Assembly: GCA_035041965.1 (NCBI GenBank)
Contig: JAPYMA010000648.1
Span: 62,001 to 126,000, forward strand
Direction: 5' to 3'
DNA length: 64,000 nucleotides
Origin: Anisakis pegreffii
Lineage: Eukaryota; Nematoda; Chromadorea; Rhabditida; Anisakidae
Position numbers and translations under genes: made by a program. Shown here in pieces: positions 13,464 through 26,900 of this stretch; positions within the stretch are counted from its first letter, which is position 1, and each line of letters opens with the position of its first letter. Below the pieces are notes generated by a model. The model did no database searches. It was given only the letters and a program-made list of their open reading frames with translations, and was not told the origin of the DNA.

Positions 13464-16400
13464 TTATCCACAACTGAATAACTTACTTAAGTAGAATAAT
13501 GAACGAACTAATATGAAACATAAACGTTATCTTTCGAGAAAACCTGCTACAGAAACTAATTCTGAAGTCCAAATCAACATTAACAACGAACGAAAAACTG
13601 TATCTGCAGTCCAACTGGGCAAATTTCATTTTTCAGTTTTCGTTCATCAGATGTTTTCTCGCATATGCACAAATGAAGATTTTTGAAAAATAATTATTGG
13701 AGATAGGTCCGGGTAACATGTGGGGTGAAAGTAAAAGTGCAATTACATCTGTTTGATTATTTTCAGAATCAAAAACGTATAGCGAAGCCTGATAGTGTCT
13801 CGTAACACAACGTTTAACTTATGAGGAATCTAACTAACAAACTTCTTGTTTTCCCAATTTGCTAAAAATGAAGTGAAACGGTTGTCTGAGATAGAGTTAC
13901 TTGTCTAGATATTGCCACCTGCATCAGCTTCCACAATTGCAATCAGAGGATGGCAAAACCCATCAGTCTGAAGAAGCTATCATTCATCTCCTCTTGCAAA
14001 TGTACGGAACCAATGATCTATGGTGGTTCTACCATCTGCGCTCATGCTTAACGTTGTGTTCAACTTTCATTGCAATTCGCTCTTGCATTCGTCTAAATTG
14101 TACTCATAACGCAAACTACCATTAATAATTTTTCTGTTAACCCCTTCTTTCATCAGCGGAAAGGAACTTCTGCAGCGATATTCATTATGTCATCGGCACT
14201 AATTGATTGAGCGTAGCAAGGTTAAAAAATGATACATCACTCCACGATAAAACCAAGCATATAACTGAAAGCAGTCCGGAGTGATTTGTGAACTTTCGGA
14301 AACTTTTGATAGACCAAATAAATCGCACATAAAATTACCATGAATGCCACTGTTTGGAAATATGAATTCTACACAGCGACTCACACTAACGCATATGGAA
14401 CGAATGAACGATATTTTCATTTCGCGAATTCATTTGGTTCAGAAGACAAATCAAGAAATTCTTTGAAACTACCAAGATCTCTTTGAAAACGTTGCATGGA
14501 CACTAACTATAAGCGATTAGCGTTCCGACTGCTCGGGTGATTGACAAGTAATTGCAATGGTCATTGTTACTGCTATTTGGTTGTATCTAATTATGCAAAA
14601 TATTTATTCATCGTTGCTTGGCTGTTGAGCGATTAATATGCTGATGGATCGTTTTGAATCGCCGTAGTTAAAACGGCTCATTACTACTGATTCAGAGTGA
14701 TCACTGTTTTAATCCGATTATGCACTTCACCAATCAATGGGTATTTTTGGGCTTATTTCGGGTCGTTTTACTTAGAAATCGTCAAGAAGTATGAAAGGAT
14801 ATCCAATACATCTCTGTGATCGCCGAATCAATAATCGAAATTAGATTTCCGTGAATATGGATGACTTCCTGTGCTGATATTATTAGGTGGGCGGAAAGAA
14901 GGATATCGATGAAGGGAGAATGTGATAGTGGCGATTACGGAGCAGCATAAAATCGTAACGATTTAAAACTGCTGATCAAATATAAAAAATAAATTTGAAT
15001 CACACACGGGGCGTGAGATCATACTGACATTTTTTGTTTGAACAAAATAATAATTTCGAATGAAAAATTTTCGCGCTCTTCTTGGCAATGTTATTATTGC
15101 ATGGATATTACGCTAAACTCAGACGTTCGCCGTTTGCCAAACTCAGTGGGAGCGGTACACCATTGTAACTATGGGGAAAAATGAATTTGTTTCCTATTTA
15201 TGTGATTACTAGCCCCGGTAAAACTATGCACCATCTTGTAGCGCATACTATACACAGTTGAGTGGATCATGGAGCACTGGAATGCAATATTGGGTTTTGT
15301 TATGTAGCGTGAAACTCGAAGGTATTGGAGTATCTGAACTGACAACTTATCTAAAAGGACATTTTCGAAGTTGAGGAAGCTTTACAGGATGATAAGGAAA
15401 TTTGAGTATTTCGCAATGAGCTTTCGGGTTACGATTGTTTTAGTTCGATTATGGCTGAGAAGGTGGAAAAGTGGATAAAACGCGTGGATGATAACACATT
15501 GACCATTGTGGTGATTACGGAGCAGCATAATCTCTTCAGTCGATTAAATAAGATTCTTCTAACAATAGGAAGGGAATTTGGGATGCAAACCAAGCAACAA
15601 CATACTGTTTCAGTGAAACGATTCAGAGTCCACACCAGCCTACAAATGAACTACTGAACTGCGTGACGTCCAACGAAATACGAATTTTAGTGATATATGT
15701 GGTCTTTTTTTTCCAGATTTCACGTCGCTTTCTTTGTCGGTTTTTCCGTAGCAAACAAATTTAAGTGTTCAAAAAAAGATAATCATCCATGTGAAGAGAG
15801 TAATGTTTACCAGTGTTAACGAATAAATTTATTTGTTGACGAAAAAAGCATTGAGGAGAATAAAAACTTTAAAAATGATGCAGGTATAGAAGTGATGAAG
15901 GAATGTTCGCCCAGGAAGCGGCGGCTAACGGCAAGAAAGAAAACAACCACGGGTTCGAATGGTGAGGGAATGAAAAGTAAAAACAACTCGGAATGCGTAC
16001 AATAACGAAACGTGCCACAATATACGCCTTCACATACGAACAACAAACTAGTTGACTATTTAAATAACACCACTTACATATAGATCTATCTGTAAGGTTT
16101 GAAGAATTTCAACGACAAAAATTCCACTTGGAAACAGTACAACAACGGATATTGCCTCATGTGTGAAAGTGCATAGTGATAAGCAAATAAATGATATGAA
16201 ATCTGCGAAGATCATGAAAATATTATTAGTGACTGAATAACAAAAACAATAAAATCCCAATTGTAAGTTCGGAATAACAACAAGTTTGGACAATTGATAA
16301 CGATGACAGTGAATAAAAAAGCGGAAATTATAAGGTTAAACCACGGTAAATCAAATCCACATAACATATCGAATATATCTCAATATTTCAGTGGCTTGAA

Positions 16401-18669
16401 CTTATTCTATGTGATATCGAAAGGTAAATCACAGCAAAAGGAAAAACGGCAAATGATGCGTATAACTGCAAAATCCTTCGCAGATTGCTAATTGAACGCG
16501 ATTGAAACGCTACACATCGATCAGAAATACTCAACAGAAATCAATCGCTATACTACGTACCACAATTAATACAAGCTGAATATCATTTCGTTGTATCGCT
16601 TCGAAAAGTTAAAATTTAACTATTATAATGCCCAAGAAACGAATGGCAAATTAAAAAAAAACGACCGATTCAGGTAAATCGCAATAAAATAACAAGAAAT
16701 CTGCACTATTCTGCTTCTAATATAATCAGCGACTACATAAACGAAACAAAAAACAATAATCAGTAAGACATTTCAAATCAACAGAATCTTTGACTCAATC
16801 AACTGAAATAAATGACCGAAAGCAACTTTCACAACAGCTATTGAGATTATATGATCATCTACTGACATTTATACTCTCGAACGATATTAACCCGGTAATC
16901 AATCGTAATAATCAGTTGACAATGATTGTGCTCAAAGGAATTTTGAATGTCGTAATGAAAACAGAATTGCAACAAATATCTGCAAAGAGTTCAACAAACA
17001 TTTTCAATGAATACCAACAAAACAGCACAAAAAAAAGGATAAAGCATTATAAGTGATGATAAACCTCGACTAATTCTCCCAAATACTTCACACTTTTCCT
17101 TCGAATATTTTCACCGTACCAGAACGGAGCACCCAATATAAACACACTGTTGAATGAAGTCTAAGGGAGATTCATCTGATAGAATGATTGAATGATTTTC
17201 GAAGACAATTGCAGAAGTCAGTGAATACCGAAAAAGGTTACATAAAACAATTAAAGTGAACAAGTGCAAACGAAACAAACAACGAGATGCATTTTACATA
17301 TCCATCGAATTCAAATAACGCAACATTCGGGACGCATCAAGTAAAAAATATTATACCAAAGAATGCAGATATGCGAGAAGGAATTCAACGAGAATCAGAT
17401 TAACTGAACGGAACGTATAAAAAATATGTCAGAACAATAACAGTGATGATGAAGACAGAGCTAACGATAACAACAACAACAACAATGTGCAATAAAACAA
17501 ATCGTTATCAACATGAAATTTATAGATCGTTTTCATCATCGTAAACCTTTTCCAAGAACGTATCCGTACCATATGCGAACGTCGTGGCGCCTAACGAACT
17601 GATAATTTCACGTTGTACGTTCGCATTGACAGCAACTTTTATCAAGTCAGACATTTTCTCGACAACTTTTGAGATTTGTAATTGATGTTCAACAGATTTC
17701 TGAAAGTTTTATTGAAATTCAATTTTGTACCATTTTATCGACATTCACGCAAACATTCACGAACAATTTTTGTAACACTGCTACCGTGGCTATGGTCATA
17801 ACATAATTGCCGTTTTCAAATGCATATCACGAACATGGAATTTAAGAGCGATCTTTTTCGAAAAATATTCTCATTGATGCTAATGAAAAAGATGTTTTGG
17901 TATCTTCAGATGTTTTGATTAGTCCATAAAACCTTTATAAGCGATACATTAAAGTTGCTGTTAAATGAGATGGAAGTAATAAATGTGATTGAATTTCGCC
18001 GATATTTAGGGCTGAATTGAATGTGATTAGCAGATATGAATACGCACCTGCAGAAGCTCATTTCGGAGTTGTTTTATTTCGGCGTCTCGATCCGCGATTA
18101 ATGCCAACAGTTCAACGGTTGACAGCGATGAGGCGTTTGATGAGGTGCGATTCGTATTTACACCTTTAAACGAAATCATTCAATATATGCACGCATACAC
18201 TGTGGCTCTTAAGCGGACAGCGATCAAGGCAATTCTTTGCTTTTTAGAGGTAACTGTCACAAGGGTGACTGTCTGTTTCGTCGTCATGACAATCATCGCG
18301 TCTACCCAACTATCCCAACCCAAACGGAACATCTTCAGTATGATGTCGCTCTCAGGATGGTAACCCTGTTCGAAGAAAAAATGAGTTGGTACATATTCAT
18401 AATTCAAGAGAGATGTATATACGGACTTCGTTGGCACCTTCTATCACGTATTTGTATATATAAAGAAAGTTATAGCCATTGTGAAGTTACTACGTTCGCA
18501 TTGACAGTTACCCATTTAACATTACTAGGTTCACATTAACATGACTGTAGATATACTTGTAAGCACCCACACCACTCGTTTACAAATTACTGATGAATAC
18601 GAGTTGAGATGATGAGAATGACTTTAAATTCAATTCAAACACTGAAAACAAGATAACAAATGAAAACAA
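13464..18669. other. Intergenic region with possible gene remnants
   Basis: No complete gene is supported. On the minus strand, 14199-14400 has a protein-like open stretch (contains FIFPNSGIHGNF and LYAWFYRGVMYHF) that could be a 5' exon of separase or of another gene. At 15451-15657 on the plus strand a 68-codon frame begins MAEKVEKWIKRVDDN; the sequence upstream of it (15240-15440) looks like a decayed frame. The word gattacggagcagcataa occurs at about 14933 and again at about 15513. The rest shows nothing I can name. Confidence 0.3.
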
Positions 18670-21600
18670 TTAACCGTTCTTAGGGGTATCGCCGTTTGAT
18701 TTTGATGTGGTGTTGGTAGTATTGTTATTAGCATTATTAGCGTTATTTATTCGGTCACGTGAAATGAGTTTCGACAGAATACTTGGTGACTGTGCATTGC
18801 GTGTAGCTGGCAGACTGTTCGGAGATACTAATCTCGACAACAGTTCAGAATTCGATGAGGACGCATCCGAATCAACGCTAAAACTTGTTGAGTTATCACT
18901 ATATTACAATAATTGCTAGGATTACGTTTGTTAGTATCGGTAACGTCACCAGGATCAATTCCATTCGTAACTATTCAAGATTTTACAATAACTCGAAATA
19001 ATTGAAAAGAAGAAGACCATTCAATTTTGTTCGAAGCATGATTCCCCTATCAACGCCAAGCATTCGAACTTTACTCATTGTTAGGATTTTCAATGTATTT
19101 GTATGCTGCTCTCGATAGATTTTCTAATCGTTCAAGACTATCACAATGATAATACTCATTCGATAGAATCTCATCTTTCAAACCATAGCCAATGCACATC
19201 AACGGAACAGATCAATGAAAATAGATGAATACAACCACCAATTCAACCTGGAGACGTCGAAGGTTGAAGTGAATGAATGAATAAGCTCAATAATACACTC
19301 AAAACATACTCAACGGAATTCGATCCATTTGTACTCGACGACTGTTTATTGGTGAAGTTAGTATCGTCAGATGACGATGCGGACAGTAACTTTTGCGCAT
19401 TTCTCATCATTGAATATTGACATTTTCGTTTATAATTGGCGTATAACTTCTTGGTTTGATCGACTGTTAAATCACCCAATTCATTACTGTATTTATCATT
19501 CGTTACATCAGCGATTTGCTTCCATACTTGATTTCGTTCGGCGTTTATTTGATACGACCTGCAATTACTGCACAAAAAACAATCTCTTTTACGCTCACCA
19601 ATGCAAACAATTACTCACTTTTGAGTAAAATCACATTTCGAACCAGAATACTGAAACAACCTCGCGAAAGAGAATGGGGTATTTTGAAGATCTGAGGAAA
19701 ACATTATTCTATCTCATAGTCAGTATTACGGCACTAGAGCATAGAATTACCTCGACTGCGATTCAAAAATGGTGCCAAAAGTTTCAGCGAGCTTATAAAC
19801 GAATTGAATTCGTTCCTTTTTCTGCTGGCTCAAGAACGATGACGATGGATGTAATGAGGATTGAGGTGCTGATGAGGCTGCGGCCGCCAACAGACCGTCC
19901 GCTGAAGAAGCAGCGCCAACCGAAGTTGATGCCGAACTGAATTTATCTCTTTCAATTTGCAATTCATGCAAATTGCTCTCATCTCTCTCTTCTTACAATT
20001 AGTCACAAAATTTCGTGAATGGATGCAAACCGTACAAACTGTTCTCTTCTGAACCGTTTTTTCTCTGCATGGAAAAACAATAGAATTGACTTGGAAAATA
20101 GAAACAGTTAACGTATTCCAACTGTCCCGAACATAATCTGACATTAACAGTATCAAATAACTAATATAAAACTGAACAAACAATACAATCTTCGCTTTAT
20201 TTTCGTAAAATAAACGAACCACTGAGCCAAAAATTCGAGCAGATCGTTTGATGGTTTATCATCCTCGCGAATGATTGATTCTTCTGCCGTAGCATCCACT
20301 AAATAGAAGAATTAAGCAATATTCGAGCGATTGAGTGCTATTAAAACACAATAAAATAACTATCTAATTCTCATGAAATCACTTGTTTCCATAGTGATCC
20401 TTTCAGCGAGATGTTCCACACAATTGAAGTGCACGTATAGAACCAACAAACTGAGAAATTTCCAGAATGCAAAAACGATAGAGACAACGACAAATGAATC
20501 AGTCAGTACCGTTGACGACGTCTGCCGCACCGATCACATCCTTGCAGATACCATCCACAATATCATTCGCTTCCAATATTTCACTGTCATCAATGGTTTC
20601 GTCGTAATGTCTTGCATAATCACCCTTACTACTCTTACTGTTCATCAACTTTCTTTCTTGTGCTTGCTCTTCGATGAAACGATTCAGCGATAAGCCGTAA
20701 TGTGCCGGATCTTTTCGTTTGTAATATTTGCACAATTTTTTGCACTGTTCAAATGTTAACATATTCAAATGTGGATATTTCTTATTGATGTCATCTGTTA
20801 TTTGATGCCAAATCTTATTGCGTTCCATATTGGCCGCTGGTGAGCGTGACGCACTGTCCTGAAAATTTGATTCATAAATAAAGTCAGTTGAAGAATTCAT
20901 AAATAAGAAAACAAATGAATAAACAGACGAGCAGATGAAGAAATCTTCAATCGTTTTGAACGCATGAATATTCATTCATCCACTGACCTAGCACTCAGTT
21001 CTGTTCAGAATTCATTGATTACGATTTCAACGTATGAATAACTGATCTAGTAATCAACACATCATATTTGAAAACGAAAACGTACTAAAGTAATAAGTAG
21101 GCTAAAAACAATGCTTAAAATTCTCCTAAAATTACGACAGTTTTCGTAAGCGGAACGAAATTTTGAGATGTGATTGTGTATTGGAATTGAAGAGTGACGA
21201 ACACTAATAAATGTCGTCAATAAATGATTAAAATAAATGTGATAATTAATGTTCATAATGAGCAATATTCAATGATTGAAATTAATAATGTGAAATGTGA
21301 AAATGACTGGTGCAAATGGAATGCTTACAACGAGCGCCTCATATCGACTGGCCATACTAACAATCTCCAAGCCACGCTCTCGATTCATACGATTTATATC
21401 CGATGATGTTACAGCTGATTGACTGGAAAGTTTTTTTCTAACTTTTTGCAGCTAATTTAACTGACAATTGAAGTATTCTCTAATCAAATGAACGATCTCG
21501 CATAACACTGAACTGCACCAATAAACAAACAAACTTGTTGCTATTTGTACTCCCGAAAACTTGTGCCAAAGTTTTTGCATTCGCGTGAACCATATCAGAC

Positions 21601-23726
21601 GTGTTGAATGGTGATAAGGATCGCTCTATTGATGCTTCATTTCCCGCTTCACTTCAACAAAATCAACGTTATAAAAAGGATGAAAACATGAGGAATACTT
21701 TTAGAGATAAAATTTCTCAACGTAATCATTTGTTTCGGAATGATAAATTAGGTAGTATGGCATTAAAAACATTGGATTGATTATCAGTACGATGCGATCT
21801 TTGAATATGCGCGATCATTGAAGCACAATTCAGTTATGAAAAGTCAATTGAAGCGATTTCAGCACCAAAAATAAAGTCATGGAATTTTCAAGATGCTATA
21901 CGATAATATTGGTTGATACTACTGCTAGACAAAACTGAAGCCATTTAAGGTTCTGACATAAATTACGAAGTATCCATTTACAATAAGTCATCATATTAAA
22001 CGGAATTATTTTCTTCAATCGTTTTTACAACATTAGAACTGATTGTTACCGAAGAATTGAAAAGATCTGAATTTAGGCGAGTGCATAATAACTTGAAGAA
22101 GAAATCGAATAGCAACAGTGGAAAGGTTCAGTTGACAGAGTGAAACGACAAGATGGTAAATCCTTATCAATTCGAGAAAAAAGAAAATTTGTAAAAATGA
22201 TAATGCGTTTAGAAGTACTCAATTTGCTTCAAAATGTAATTGGATGCAATTCAGAATGCTTTTAAGACATACAATCCCTACTAAATGTCATTAATAAGTA
22301 ACGCTCAATTGAAACATTCATAAAATCGCTCTTAAACACGAATGTTTCATATCGATGTAAACCATGCATCAGCACCTCATAGCCACAGAATTTCTCTTTT
22401 CCGTGAAAATATTCTCCGATAGGTTACTTGATGTGAATGGTGAAGATTATAAGAGGTCATAACTTTGCACAAGGCAATTAGATCAAAACGTGCGATAATT
22501 GTCACTGATCATCGGTTTTCAACGTTTCCACTCACTAACATTTCGCTTTCCGAACAGACATTTATGACATATTGCAGTAAGCAAAAAGAATATTTCAAGA
22601 AATTACCGTCATAAAATTCACTAATAACGTATATCTAGTTGCGGACTTCAGGAGGATGGGGGCCAGTCCTAACGGGGAGGGAGTAATGCAGTCAAAACAA
22701 GTTCCTATCTTTTCACGATTATCTTCATTTCACTTTTTGTCGTACTGCATAAGCACTATCGCCGTAAACGAACGTAATCATGCCCATCCCCAAGGCCAGG
22801 TGTATGAACATTACTGCGAGAAATAATGAGATTTGAATTTGGATTCGAACACGCGCACAATTTCACTTCCGAAATTCGAATTTTATCATGACAACGAGAA
22901 ATGAACAAGATTTTATGTCTGATAAACCGTGTGCAAAAGAACGGATTGAAAATATAAGTCATCGCTTTTGTAATTCTGAATCCAAGTACGCCGCTCAGAG
23001 CTTAACTCGAACAAATCACAGAATAACGCAGCAAACGAGAAACGTTTCCGCAAAACTGATTCTAATAACAGAGACGTCAGAATCGTTACTGAGCGATGAT
23101 CATATTCAAAAATTGATTATGATGATAAAAATAAAAGTAACGACAACATTGACAATGCCACTAATAGAATGATTTGCGAGAGGTGCCAAATAAAAAAATC
23201 GCTACCTTGATTCTTGTTGTTCACTGCTTACTTCTGCTTGAACGCTATCCGCTTCATCAACACGTGACTTCTTAGCACTAGAATGAAACAAAACTGTTTA
23301 TTGATGATTGATTACACGTAATAACAATAGCGAGAATAACAACGCATATCTATCTCACTACAGAAAATATGTAAGATAGATAACCATTCAGTACACAGAT
23401 CTGCATAAGTGGAATAAATGTCAGCGAAGAAAATGAATAAAAGTATTTGTATTATCGAATTCAAACGCGACTGTTTATCACGATAAAATATTTGTGGGAG
23501 AACGTTTTGAATGGAGCGTTCAGAGACGTGAAACTTACTCGGTTTCATCACATTCCTCTTTCATTGTTCGTTTCAATTTGTCCTTCTCTTGAATCATTTC
23601 GTTCAGTTGTGATGTGACTCCGCTAGCTAACTGCTTGAAATTGATCATTCCATTCGAACGTCGCAAAACCTTTCGATTTGCTGCCGTCGAATGCGAGGAA
23701 TGGTTTGGATCCGCCAGAATTATTGT
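18670..23726 (-). CDS. Protein with two Myb/zeste-like DNA-binding domains
   Basis: Eight exons join with every phase consistent: 23539-23726, 23206-23277, 21531-21651, 20510-20858, 20220-20298, 19751-19936, 19310-19558 and 18670-18898, giving 490 residues up to TAA 18670-18672. Two copies of a SANT/Myb-like domain of the zeste/naive-cuticle kind are visible. The first spans 21531-20858 onward (MERNKIWHQITDDINKKY, then TFEQCKKLCKYYKRK). The second spans 19751-19558 (ERIQFVYKLAETFG, AERNQVWKQIAD, then TVDQTKKLYANYKRK). In both, an intron splits the domain before the conserved ERN-x-W core. The N-terminal part is charged with a predicted coiled stretch (QLNEMIQEKDKLKRTM); the C-terminus is rich in Ser and Asn. 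A nuclear transcription-factor role is inferred. The first visible exon begins in phase 0 without a start codon, so at least one 5' exon is missing, perhaps near 24.56-24.70 kb. Confidence 0.8.
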
Positions 23727-23828
23727 CTGAAAGTTTCGAAACTGCCTCCTATCTTCGGTCGTTCAGCAGTGCCACTAGTCGCGTTGTCAAGTCAAGCAAA
23801 GTTTCGAAATTATTGAAAATAGCACATG

Positions 23829-23953
23829 TCGACATTTATGGCAGCAGTCAATTGTCAATTGTCAGCAGTCAACATTTATGGCAGCAGTCAATTGTTAGCA
23901 GTCAGCATTTATTTATGGCAGCAGTCAAATGTCAATTGTCAGCAGTCAACATT
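23829..23953. repeat. Short tandem repeat array
   Basis: About three degenerate copies of a unit built from catttatggcagcagtca and attgtcagcagtcaa, with unit lengths of roughly 30-45 bp. It lies about 100 bp upstream of the first recognised exon of the Myb-like gene, so probably in an intron or 5' flank. Confidence 0.75.
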
Positions 23954-23999
23954 AAGGCAATTGCTGATTAAACATAGTAATGAACGTGATGACTTTAAT

Positions 24000-26900
24000 C
24001 TATTGTTTCAACACGATTACGCTGATAGCAATATGCAGAGATTATTGACAAAGGAATGGAGTAGAATATGAATGAACTGGATTAAATTGTGTGACTCGAT
24101 CGATCGTTATTGAGGTTCACTCAGAACTTCATCAACGGAACAAGGATGAGAATATGGATAGTACTACTCAAGTTGAAATCCGTTGAATCTTTCCATGAAA
24201 CGATAGGAAAGTTGGGAGGTAACTGAATGAATGACGCTAAGAAATGAGGTCATCACAAAAGGCAGAGCGTGAGGTCAGTTATCAGCGCATCTACTTCGGT
24301 TCTGCACTCAAAAGGAGGTCATAGTGCACAATGAACGCTAAAGTATGTACATCTCACATCGCTGATGATCACATAAACAAGATCAGAATGAATCGAACTA
24401 GCTATCAACTTGCGTTTATCAAATATTCAGATCTCAAACGAATTTCAAATAATTGGAAAATTACATTTTTCTTTTCATTCTCATTCCAAATCGGTGCAGT
24501 GAACTTCTTTCAAAAAATCTTTTATCGAAGCTGCATAAAATACACTGGAAGGTGTTAGGTTGAGACGCTGGATCGGTAATAATTTTAGTTTGATCACTTG
24601 AGCTCTTTGCTGTGACAATTAGAAAAGGTTTGTTTGAATCAGGTTCTGATATCGAAAATTTTATTTTTGGAAAAGAATTATGAATCGGATGCATAAAACT
24701 AATGAACTGAAGCGAAACTGACAATATCGTCCGGAAAATGAAAGCAAATAGAACCGAAATAAAGACGGAATGGTGAGATAAAGGTTTCAGATATACACAC
24801 ATAAACAAACGCATATGAATACATCTGGTGCCTTTGGGGTAAGAGAACGAGCGAGTGTACAGCAGTGTGTGTTGTGCATGGATATCGTAGCGCAGAGAAA
24901 GGGTCGACTGATCATGAGATTGACCTAGAAACGCGTTTTGTTATTGCAGTGGGATAGTGGTGGTGGTGGTGGTTGGTGAACGAAGGCATAATGAAGTTGT
25001 TCACAACGAGTTGATGTGTTAGTAAGGCAGTTGATATGAAGTTGCTGGCACATAGTTCGATCCCCCTTAATGCAAGAACCACAATAAACAAGCATGGAAT
25101 TCAGTCCATCGAGAGAATGTGAACATACTCTCATGAAAGAGCATGACGAACTACAACCGGTACAAAACGGAACAGAACAGAGAATACGAAATCAGGTCGA
25201 TCTTATCGTTAGGTGTTGAAAATGGTTGTTTCCAAGTCGGTTAATGTAGTGAACGAACGAATAAAGGATTCGAAATAGAGTCAGTTATTCGAAGAGAAAG
25301 AAGACAGAATTAGCTTAAGCTAAGCTGAGAATGGTATGTTAAAAGAAAGAAGAAATAGATGAACGATTCGACCAAAAGGGATATTTACATGAATTGTTGT
25401 TGGTATGGATAAAACGAAGTATGAGATGGGGTGGGGTGATTGTGAAGAGTATCATCAATGTTGCCGTTGAAGCTTCATTGCACAGGGTAACCAGCTGCTT
25501 GTTGAGTTGGGGTGAGGGATGGAGGAAAGTAAAGTGGAACTGAAATGAATCGCATAAGGAGAGACTGACATTGAGTTTAGTTAGCGTTGAGGGTTGAGTT
25601 GAGTTACCCTAAGAGGTGATGTGTTTCTTTTTCATTCGCGATCATTCTTCATCTGTACAGCTCTATATATGGTGCTGATAGTTCTAGACACACACACACA
25701 CATCGAAAGACACGAAAAGAAGATAAGACACAAACATGAAATGAATACAAACGGAAGACATTTGCACTGTGCATTATTCAACCGACTGAATATGGTGTAC
25801 ATCAACATCAAGAACATCACAAATGAACCGTCGTCTGTCCGAAACATGTAACGTTAAGTAACGAATAACAGAACGATACCATATTTCGTGTTACTGACTA
25901 AGGCGATGGCTTGCTCCCTTCCTTGTTAATGCTCTTTTGAGTTTGTGCTTTTCCTTTTCGTAGTAGTTCTATTCAACGCTCCACTCTTACTATAATGTCA
26001 GTTAATGCTAAAGCTAATGCTACTACTTCTCAAGCAGCAGTATCATCATTTCATGACCATAATGCAATACGCACAACACACAGCAATATAGACATAAAGA
26101 AGTAAGTTGTAAGAGTATAATAGTTACGTCAAGAATACGCGAATATAAGGAGAGTGCATAGCAAGTTGTGTGCATGTTGAACTGCGTTGTATGATTGAAT
26201 GAATGTACACATAAAAGGATAAACTGAAGAGACTGAAGTAGGAGTCGAGCCGTGGATGTCGTGTGAGCATGGTGCGAGTATCGATAGCGATTATAATGCT
26301 CCATATAGTCATTCCACTGTCACTCACAACTGAACAAATACATACGGATCGTTAGTTGATCGCTAATGTGCTTGTTTTTGTTGCTGCTGAATTCGGTTGG
26401 ATTTTTCGGTTGGAGTTAAAATTCATTTCGTATTATTACTTGCTTTGAAAGCGATCCGTTCGGAAATGACAGCAAAGATATCTGGCTGGCTGGTTAGAAT
26501 TTCGGTTGAGATGATCGTGGAAATTTCGGAGCAGAATGGAAGATGTTGAAACGAGCGAGTTTGGTGACTGGAATTTTTTGGGTGAGGTTGTTAAAAAGAA
26601 CACTGAGAATAAGGTCTGCAAAAGCCTTGACAATTGCTCAATCAATCTTGACTAACGATTGAAACCGAACTTAAGAGAATATGAGAGGTGGATAGTGGCA
26701 CATCATGAGATGACAAGCAGCAGCAGCAGCAGCAGCAGAAATGACCGAAACACCGAGCGTTGCTTGTTCTAGCGCTGACTTAACAGAGAGAAATTGCTCG
26801 GGCTGGTGGTTGGTAACGAACTAACGATTATGTTAACGTCGTCGCATATGCACATACACACACACATCATGCAACGCACACGCGAACACACTCATGCACA

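Noticed and set aside
22790..22880. gttcgaatcc word resembling a tRNA B box
   Set aside because: No A box at the right distance and no cloverleaf pairing.
23829..23953. CRISPR-like array
   Set aside because: The repeats are degenerate, without regular unique spacers, and the genome is eukaryotic; it is a simple tandem repeat.
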